NCBI GenBank assembly: GCA_015067185.1
Contig: SVMZ01000009.1
Coordinates: 1-64,000 of the forward strand
DNA from: Oscillospiraceae bacterium
GTDB lineage: Bacteria; Bacillota; Clostridia; Oscillospirales; Ruminococcaceae
Direction: 5' to 3'
Length of the DNA: 64,000 bases
Shown: positions 58,181 through 64,000 of the stretch, piece by piece
Layout: the number at the start of each line of letters is the position of its first letter
How positions within the stretch are numbered: the stretch's first letter is position 1
Notes under the pieces: generated by a model
Seen by the model: only the letters and a program-made list of their open reading frames with translations
What the model was told of the DNA's origin: nothing
Databases searched by the model: none
Position numbers and translations under genes: made by a program

Positions 58181-60571
58181 TCAGTTGAGCTTCTGCAGTT
58201 TTGCAAAGTTGGCCATAATCTTTTTGGTGCCCACCGAGTCAAAGCTAATCTCAAGCAGATGATCGTTTCCGACATTGACACAGGAGAGAATCATGCCTTT
58301 TCCGAAGACTTTGTGGTTGACCATCTCACCGGTGGAATAGGAGACGGAAGAGGTGGAGGCAGGGGCAGAACGGGGGGATTTGGGCGTTTCCGGAGCGGAA
58401 GAGATTCCGATGTCCCGACCGGTGACAACACGCTCACGGCGTTTAGAACGAGGTTCGGAAGCAAGTCTGCGGTGGAAGGTATCATCCAGTTCAAGCAGAT
58501 CCTCCGGCATTTCATCGATAAAGCGGGAACGGTGGTTGCGGGTAGTGCGGCCGAAGATCATACGGGATTTGGCATGGGTCAGATAGAGCTTCTTCTGGGC
58601 ACGGGTAATGCCGACATAAGCCAGACGACGTTCTTCTTCCAGTTCAGACTGATTAAAGGAGGCAGACATGCCGGGGAAGATGCCTTCTTCGGCGCCGGCG
58701 ATAAACACATAGGGGAACTCCAGGCCTTTGGCAGAGTGAAGCGTCATCAGCAGAACGGAGTTGTCATCATCGAGACGGTCGATGTCGGAGAAGAGAGCAG
58801 ATTCCTCAAGAAATCCGGTAAGAGAGGGTTCTTCTGCGTTTTCCTCATATTTCAGGATAAAGGATTTGAGCTCAGCAACGTTTTCGATGCGGTCAATCCC
58901 TTCAGGACCCTCTTTTTCCAAAGCGGCAATATAACCGCTACGCTCCAGAACGGCATCATATACCTCAGAAACAGGGGAGTTTTCTGCCATTTCGGAAAGC
59001 TCGGTGATCATTTTGGTGAATTCGGAAAGAACGGTATATTTTTTCTCAGTAGCAGTATAATCGTCACTGTGGGAAATAACATCAAAGAAGCTGATCCCCA
59101 AGGTGGTGGCGATATCCCGTGCGGCAGTGATGGTGGCAGGACCAATGCCGCGCTTAGGCTCATTGATAATCCGCTCCAGACGGAGTGCATCATGAGGATT
59201 GTTGATAACGCTCAGGTAGGCGATCACATCACGGATTTCTTTGCGCTCAAAGAAGCTCTGTCCTTTCACGATTCTGTGGGGAATGGAGTGCTTGATAAAA
59301 GCACGCTCCAGGTTAGCGGACTGTGCATTCATACGGTAAAGAATTGCATGTTCGCGGTACTGTGCCCCGCCCATGATATTTTTGCGAATGGTCTTGGCAA
59401 TAAATTCGGCCTCGCCGGACTCATCTTCGGAGCAGAAAATTTTAATTTTGCCGCCCTTTTCATTGCTGGTCCATAGATTTTTGCCTTTGCGTTCCGTGTT
59501 ATTGGAAATAACAGCATTGGCAGTATCAAGAATAGTAGAGGTACTGCGGTAGTTTTGTTCCAGACGGATAACCGTGGCATCATCAAATTGTTTCTCGAAG
59601 CTGAGAATGTTTTCAATGGTAGCACCGCGAAATTTATAGATGCTTTGGTCATCGTCACCGACAACGCAGAGGTTATGGTGCCCACCTGCCAGCATGCTGA
59701 CAAGCAGATACTGAGCATGGTTGGTATCCTGATACTCGTCTACCATGATGTAACGATAGCGGTTGCGATATTTTTCCAGAACATCGGGGTGTTCACGGAA
59801 GAGACGGACGGTGAGAGAGATAATATCGTCAAAGTCCACCGCATTGGAGGCAGTGAGTGTTTTTTGGTAACCCTCATATATTTTGGCGATCTGCGCAAGA
59901 CGGAAATCTTTGGTTCCCTCTTTCCCCAGCTCTTCATAGTCTTTAAAAGAATCTTTGGAGCGGGAGATGGTAGAGAGAACAGCACGGGGGGCAAGTGTTT
60001 TATCATCAATATTCAGCTTCTTCATGCAATCTTTGATGATGCGCAGAGAATCGTCGGTATCATAAATGGTGAAATCGGAAGAATAGCCGAGAACAGCAAT
60101 CTCACGGCGCAAAATACGAACACAGGCGGAGTGGAAGGTGGATGCATTGACATCTCTTCCGCTGTTTCCAAGCAGGGTGACAAGACGCTCGCGGAGTTCA
60201 TCGGCGGCTTTATTGGTAAAGGTGATAGCAAGGATATTCCAGGGATTAACTGGGCTGACTGCCAACAGATTCTCCATATACTGCATGGATTCTTCATCGG
60301 CATCGGTGCGGGAATAGTTACGGAGAAAATCCAAATCGTCTTCAGAGAGACCGTAGGGAACGTGGTCGCTGTTATAGGCATTGCCAAAGCGGACAAGATT
60401 GGCGATACGGCTGACGATGACGGTGGTTTTACCGCTTCCGGCACCGGCGAGAATGAGAAGAGGACCGTCTGTATGATAGACGGCCTGTCTCTGGACGGGG
60501 TTGAGTCTGGAAAACTCTTTATCGATAATTGCTTTTTTTAACTGTATAAATTCTTTTGCTATTTCCGGCAT
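58181..60571 (-). CDS. UvrD/PcrA-like superfamily I DNA helicase
   Basis: 796 residues. ILAGAGSGKTTVIVSRI is Walker A, MVDEYQDTNHAQYLL Walker B (DEYQ), VGDDDQSIYKFRGA motif III, EQNYRST motif IV, LMTLHSAKGLEFPYVFIAGAEEG motif V and YVGITRAQKKLYLTHA motif VI. The last 80 residues are a low-complexity linker and a small Tudor-like end (NHKVFGKGMI), as in PcrA. It unwinds DNA 3' to 5' in repair and replication restart. PcrA is the expected role in a Firmicute. The DUF1846 gene lies 30 bases upstream; both may share a transcript. Confidence 0.95.
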   Translation of the reverse strand: MPEIAKEFIQLKKAIIDKEFSRLNPVQRQAVYHTDGPLLILAGAGSGKTTVIVSRIANLVRFGNAYNSDHVPYGLSEDDLDFLRNYSRTDADEESMQYMENLLAVSPVNPWNILAITFTNKAADELRERLVTLLGNSGRDVNASTFHSACVRILRREIAVLGYSSDFTIYDTDDSLRIIKDCMKKLNIDDKTLAPRAVLSTISRSKDSFKDYEELGKEGTKDFRLAQIAKIYEGYQKTLTASNAVDFDDIISLTVRLFREHPDVLEKYRNRYRYIMVDEYQDTNHAQYLLVSMLAGGHHNLCVVGDDDQSIYKFRGATIENILSFEKQFDDATVIRLEQNYRSTSTILDTANAVISNNTERKGKNLWTSNEKGGKIKIFCSEDESGEAEFIAKTIRKNIMGGAQYREHAILYRMNAQSANLERAFIKHSIPHRIVKGQSFFERKEIRDVIAYLSVINNPHDALRLERIINEPKRGIGPATITAARDIATTLGISFFDVISHSDDYTATEKKYTVLSEFTKMITELSEMAENSPVSEVYDAVLERSGYIAALEKEGPEGIDRIENVAELKSFILKYEENAEEPSLTGFLEESALFSDIDRLDDDNSVLLMTLHSAKGLEFPYVFIAGAEEGIFPGMSASFNQSELEEERRLAYVGITRAQKKLYLTHAKSRMIFGRTTRNHRSRFIDEMPEDLLELDDTFHRRLASEPRSKRRERVVTGRDIGISSAPETPKSPRSAPASTSSVSYSTGEMVNHKVFGKGMILSCVNVGNDHLLEISFDSVGTKKIMANFAKLQKLN

Positions 60572-60601
60572 GTTGTCTACTCCTTATCCGGTGGAAACGT
60601 C

Positions 60602-62092
60602 TTATTTATGGTAGAGCTTTTTGGTTTGGTATATAGGTTCACAAGTGATATTGAGCCCGAGCTTGCGAAGGGTGGAATCATCTACCTGTGCAAGAATAAC
60701 GGTGGAATGCAGTTCACAGCCGCGCAACTTGGGCAGCTGCTGCATAGCAAGGGCTGCGGTGGGGTTGGTAGCAGCAGAGATAGAAAGAGCAATAAGCGTT
60801 TCATCTGTGTGCAAACGAGGATTATGGTTGCCGAGATGTTTAATTTTAAGATCCTGGATCGGCTCAATAACGATGGGAGAAATCAAATGTACATCCTTGG
60901 GGATTTCGGCCAGCTTTTTCAAAGCATTAAGGAGCACGGCAGAGGTGGCACCAAGCAGGGGAGAGGTTTTTCCGGTAATAATGCTTCCATCGGTGAATTC
61001 AATGGCAGCAGCAGGGGCTTCCGTTTGCTCTGCGCGGGCAAGAGCGGCAGAAACAGCGGGCCTGTCTTCGGTGGTGATACCGCATTTTTTCATCAGTAAT
61101 TCAAGCTTGTAAATGAGAGAATCATCGGCAAGACCCTGACGTTTTTGGCAAAGTCCGGCATAATAGCGGCGGATAATTTCCTGTTTCGCGGCAGTTTGCA
61201 CCACTGCATCATCAATAATACAGTTTCCAACCATATTTACTCCCATATCTGTTGGGGAGCGATAAGGGGATTCACCGGAAATTTTAGTGAAGATGGCATC
61301 GAGAACCGGGAAAATTTCGACATCGCGGTTATAGTTGACGGTGGTAACGCCATAAGCATCGAGATGGAAGGGATCGATCATATTGACGTCATTGAGATCT
61401 GCGGTAGCGGCTTCGTAGGCCAGATTGACGGGATGTTTGAGAGGAAGATTCCAGATGGGGAAGGTTTCAAATTTGGCATAGCCCGATTTAATACCGCGTT
61501 TGTGATCGTGGTAGAGCTGGGACAGACAGGTGGCCATTTTGCCACTGCCGGGACCGGGAGCTGTGACAACGATAAGAGAGCGGGTGGTTTCGATATAATC
61601 GTTTTTACCGTAACCTTCATCGCTTACAATGTGACGGATATTGGAGGGATAACCCTCAATGGTGTAATGAATATAGACATTGATGCCGAGATTTTGAAGA
61701 CGTTTACGGAATGCGTCGGCAGCGGGTTGAGAGCAGTATTGTGTGATAACAACACTGCCAACATAGAGTCCAATTCCTCTGAAGGCATCGATCAGGCGCA
61801 GTGTATCTATATCATAGGTAATACCAAGATCTCCGCGAAGTTTATTTTTTTCAATGTCAGCAGCATTGATGACAATGATAATCTCTGCCTGATCTTTAAG
61901 TTTCAGCAGCATTTTTGCTTTGCTGTCCGGGGCAAAGCCGGGAAGAACTCTTGAAGCATGATAGTCATCGAAGAGTTTACCGCCAAACTCCAGATAGAGT
62001 TTACCGCCAAACTGGTTGATGCGTTTTCTGATTTGCTCCGATTGTGTAGCAATGTATTTTTCGTTATCAAATCCAATCTGTGCCGTAGACAT
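60602..62092 (-). CDS. DUF1846 domain protein
   Basis: 496 residues. [20 protein letters not shown] opens the protein; [25 protein letters not shown] holds a P-loop-like [23 protein letters not shown] and [13 protein letters not shown] follow. Members have solved structures and a nucleotide-binding appearance but no assigned reaction as far as I know. GGAGG is 7 bases before the ATG at 62092, which is chosen over the upstream ATG at 62110. It is shared widely among Firmicutes and stands with the helicase by position only. Confidence 0.93.
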   Translation of the reverse strand: MSTAQIGFDNEKYIATQSEQIRKRINQFGGKLYLEFGGKLFDDYHASRVLPGFAPDSKAKMLLKLKDQAEIIIVINAADIEKNKLRGDLGITYDIDTLRLIDAFRGIGLYVGSVVITQYCSQPAADAFRKRLQNLGINVYIHYTIEGYPSNIRHIVSDEGYGKNDYIETTRSLIVVTAPGPGSGKMATCLSQLYHDHKRGIKSGYAKFETFPIWNLPLKHPVNLAYEAATADLNDVNMIDPFHLDAYGVTTVNYNRDVEIFPVLDAIFTKISGESPYRSPTDMGVNMVGNCIIDDAVVQTAAKQEIIRRYYAGLCQKRQGLADDSLIYKLELLMKKCGITTEDRPAVSAALARAEQTEAPAAAIEFTDGSIITGKTSPLLGATSAVLLNALKKLAEIPKDVHLISPIVIEPIQDLKIKHLGNHNPRLHTDETLIALSISAATNPTAALAMQQLPKLRGCELHSTVILAQVDDSTLRKLGLNITCEPIYQTKKLYHK

Positions 62093-62138
62093 AAAAATCC
62101 TCCATCTCAAACGTCTTACATATCCCGCGTATGCTCAT

Positions 62139-62177
62139 AAAATATTCCGGCAATCGCAAGAATCGCCGGAATATTTT
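62139..62177 (-). terminator. terminator after the KdgK-like kinase gene
   Basis: 13-base pair stem AAAATATTCCGGC/GCCGGAATATTTT with a 13-base loop. It separates the kinase transcript from the DUF1846 gene; the interval up to 62295 has no gene. Confidence 0.8.
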
Positions 62178-62295
62178 CTTCTCTATATTATATTTTACTA
62201 CCAAAAACGACCGAGGTCAAGAGAAATACATTTTTTTGAAAGTAGATATCAAAGGATTTTTGTCGATATCATCTGTTCAAAAATACCAGTGGAAC

Positions 62296-63315
62296 TCAGC
62301 GCTGCACGCGGCCGGAGCCATCGCCGCCCATGAGTTTTGTCACTTCGTCCACAGAAACCATATTGAAATCGTATTCAATGGTGTGCTTGAGGCAGCTGGC
62401 TGCAACAGCAAATTCAATAGTCTTCTGACAGTCATAGCCGCTCATGAGGGAATAGATCAAACCGCCGCCAAAACTGTCGCCACCGCCTACGCGGTCAACA
62501 ATGTGGATCAGATACTCTTTGGAGAAATAAGCATTTTCACCGTCATAGAGCATACCGGCCCAACGGTTATCGTTGGCAGAGATAGAACCGCGCAGAGTGA
62601 TAGCAACCTTCTTAAAGCCAAATCTGGCAATGAGCTTTTTGGCAACATCAATATAACCGGAATGATCCAGCTTACCTCCGGTTATATCTGTGTTTTCTGC
62701 ACGGATACCAAAGACATCGGCAGCATCTTCTTCATTGGCAATGCAAACATCAACATAGGGCATAAGCTCTGCCATAACTTCGCCGGCTTTTTCGCGGCTC
62801 CAAAGATTTTTGCGGTAGTTAAGGTCGCAGCTGATGGAGATACCGCGGGCTTTGGCTGCTTTGCAGGCATCCAGGCAGATGGCAGCAACGTTATCGCCCA
62901 GAGCAGGTGTGATACCGGTAAAATGGAACCAGTCAGCACCGTCGAAGATGCTGTCCCAATCAAAATCAGAGGCGGAAGCCATAGAGATTGCGGAATATTT
63001 ACGGTCATAAACAACCTTGGAGGGACGCTGAGAGGCACCTTTTTCTACAAAGTATACACCAAGACGTTCGCCGCCCTTGACGATCATGGAGGTATCTACA
63101 CCGAGAGCGCGAAGAGAGTTGATGGCGGATTGACCGAGAGGATTATCGGGAAGTTTGGTGACATAAGCGGCATCAAGACCGTAGTTGGCGAGTGAAACGG
63201 CAACATTGGCTTCACCGCCGGCATAAGAAACTTCCCATTTGTTAGCCTGTGTAAAGCGTTTGTAACCTTCCGGGTTCAGACGCATCATAATTTCACCGAA
63301 ACAGACAGCTTTCAT
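62296..63315 (-). CDS. PfkB-family kinase, 2-keto-3-deoxygluconate kinase-like
   Basis: 339 residues. VCFGEIMMRLNPEGYKRF and YAGGEANVAVSLANYGLDAAYVTKLPDNPLG are the ribokinase/KdgK N-terminal motifs, and DRVGGGDSFGGGLIYSLM is the ATP site with catalytic Asp (GGD). KDG kinase phosphorylates the product of uronate breakdown before KDPG aldolase. GGAGGTTTTTTCA precedes the ATG at 63315. No kdgA or uxu genes are near. KdgK is the best guess; fructokinase-type substrates cannot be excluded. Confidence 0.85.
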   Translation of the reverse strand: MKAVCFGEIMMRLNPEGYKRFTQANKWEVSYAGGEANVAVSLANYGLDAAYVTKLPDNPLGQSAINSLRALGVDTSMIVKGGERLGVYFVEKGASQRPSKVVYDRKYSAISMASASDFDWDSIFDGADWFHFTGITPALGDNVAAICLDACKAAKARGISISCDLNYRKNLWSREKAGEVMAELMPYVDVCIANEEDAADVFGIRAENTDITGGKLDHSGYIDVAKKLIARFGFKKVAITLRGSISANDNRWAGMLYDGENAYFSKEYLIHIVDRVGGGDSFGGGLIYSLMSGYDCQKTIEFAVAASCLKHTIEYDFNMVSVDEVTKLMGGDGSGRVQR

Positions 63316-63337
63316 TGAAAAAACCTCCAAGTGTATA

Positions 63338-63886
63338 TTATTTATTTACAACGATATTGACATCGCATTGTATGTGCCCCAGTTCTTTTCCGTTATCAGG
63401 GTCAAAACCGGTTATCAGTGCGTAGCAGGGATAGGTTCCTTCATCCAAAGGCGTATCAAGAAAATCATACATGATATGACTATTTGGGGGAAGTAGACCG
63501 CTTTCGTAAACCAGATACTCCGAGTCGCCGTCTTTGTAGATGATCTTTACGGTGAGATCAATCACATTTTTGGCGGGATTTTCAATCATAAAAGCGCCTT
63601 TTGCAGCACCGTTTTCCAGTTCAATGGCAGAATTGATGCGGTAGGAGAGGGTAGAAGGAGAATTTTTCTCTCCCTCATAGGTTTCGGAAAAAAGCATGCC
63701 CTCCCGACCGGCAGGGTCATAGCCGTCAGGCAGTTTTTTGTCGGAACCGAGAGCCGATATGGAGGAAATGATGAGAGCAATTGCAGCAATGGCTGCAGTC
63801 AGAATGAGAAGAATTTTGCGGTTAAAAGAATTGCTTGTTCCGTCTACAGTTTTCAAAATAAAACCCTCCGATGAAGTTAGCTGCAT
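63338..63886 (-). CDS. membrane-anchored protein of unknown function
   Basis: 182 residues. Cytoplasmic start of about 22, one membrane helix about 24-46 (KILLILTAAIAAIALIISSISAL), then an extracellular domain of about 135 residues rich in beta-type stretches (TLSYRINSAIELENGAAKG, VIDLTVKIIYKDGDSEYLVYESG). GGAGGGTTTTATT precedes the ATG. It is followed by the KdgK-like kinase after 22 bases and may be cotranscribed. It resembles small Ig-like secreted proteins of Clostridia, but no family is named. Confidence 0.75.
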   Translation of the reverse strand: MQLTSSEGFILKTVDGTSNSFNRKILLILTAAIAAIALIISSISALGSDKKLPDGYDPAGREGMLFSETYEGEKNSPSTLSYRINSAIELENGAAKGAFMIENPAKNVIDLTVKIIYKDGDSEYLVYESGLLPPNSHIMYDFLDTPLDEGTYPCYALITGFDPDNGKELGHIQCDVNIVVNK

Positions 63887-63908
63887 TAGCAGAAATTATA
63901 CTATTTTA

Positions 63909-63937
63909 ATTATAACGCAAAAGAGTTTCTAAATCAA
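63909..63937 (-). promoter_or_regulatory. promoter of the membrane-anchored protein and KdgK-like kinase
   Basis: On the minus strand TTGATT (63932-63937), 17 bases, TATAAT (63909-63914). A second TATAAT lies at 63895-63900. The remaining bases to 64000 show no gene. Confidence 0.55.
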
Positions 63938-64000
63938 TTATAATTGCAAAAAATACAAAGAAAAAGCAAAGAATGGAAAGAGAGTGGCGGTTGTGAGGAG

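Noticed and set aside
58259-59476. 405-codon plus-strand frame
   Set aside because: Antisense to the helicase gene, whose motifs I to VI are unambiguous.
1-64000. CRISPR arrays, insertion sequences, prophage genes, rRNA
   Set aside because: I saw no regularly spaced repeats, no transposase or phage structural motifs and no rRNA segments on either strand.

Overview
The window looks like chromosome of a low-to-middle GC Gram-positive bacterium of the Clostridia. Supporting signs are a FabK-type fatty acid operon, a BofA-family protein, strong AGGAGG-type ribosome binding sites, GTG/TTG starts, a YesM/YesN two-component pair, and an LplB/YtcP-type sugar ABC importer with no ATPase gene of its own. 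There is no phage, transposase, integrase or CRISPR array. A gut or plant-polysaccharide lifestyle is inferred from the sugar genes; genus cannot be told from the sequence.

Layout. 1-2.4 kb (minus): acpP-fabK-fabD-fabG fatty acid operon. 2.6-4.7 kb: a consensus promoter, a tRNA-Ser-like element without a T arm, tRNA-Ser(CGA), an unrecognised structured leader and an AT-rich patch with two zinc-ribbon membrane proteins. 4.7-7 kb: CapA-like phosphatase and aquaporin. 7.1-17.6 kb: accessory carbohydrate locus (DUF4091 protein, DegT aminotransferase, SDR, AraC regulator, phosphoesterase, amber-interrupted fragment, large glycosidase-like protein, URO-D protein). 17.8-29 kb: mixed genes, including a coiled-coil protein, GrpB, two sugar kinases, DNA polymerase IV, three tandem SGNH esterases, a 3-hydroxyisobutyrate dehydrogenase-like enzyme, BofA and a phosphoesterase.

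29-50 kb is the most distinctive part. GH106-like glycosidase, sensor kinase and AraC-type response regulator lie on the minus strand. Divergent to them are a lipoprotein binding protein, two permeases and five tandem TIM-barrel sugar isomerase/epimerase paralogs. A XRE regulator and a DegV protein follow, then two more isomerases of another subfamily and a Gfo/Idh/MocA dehydrogenase. The inferred logic is sensing of an extracellular glycan or oligosaccharide (YesMN), import (binding protein and permeases with a shared ATPase encoded elsewhere), hydrolysis (GH106-like), and isomerisation/oxidation of the released sugars (seven isomerases, Gfo/Idh). The SGNH esterases and a KdgK-like kinase at 62-63 kb would fit an acetylated, uronate-containing pectic substrate, but the substrate is not proven.

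50-64 kb (minus) is mostly housekeeping: a likely nine-gene operon thyX-tmk-DUF2156-GNAT-DJ-1-fthC-mltG-U32-HAD, then a PcrA-like helicase, a DUF1846 protein, a KdgK-like kinase and a membrane-anchored protein of unknown function.

Non-coding structure worth attention: the tRNA-like element, a hairpin that would bring a distant Shine-Dalgarno next to a permease start codon, 5'-terminal hairpins on two isomerase transcripts, TTGC repeats and palindromes upstream of the isomerase promoters, and a hairpin inside the start of an AraC gene.
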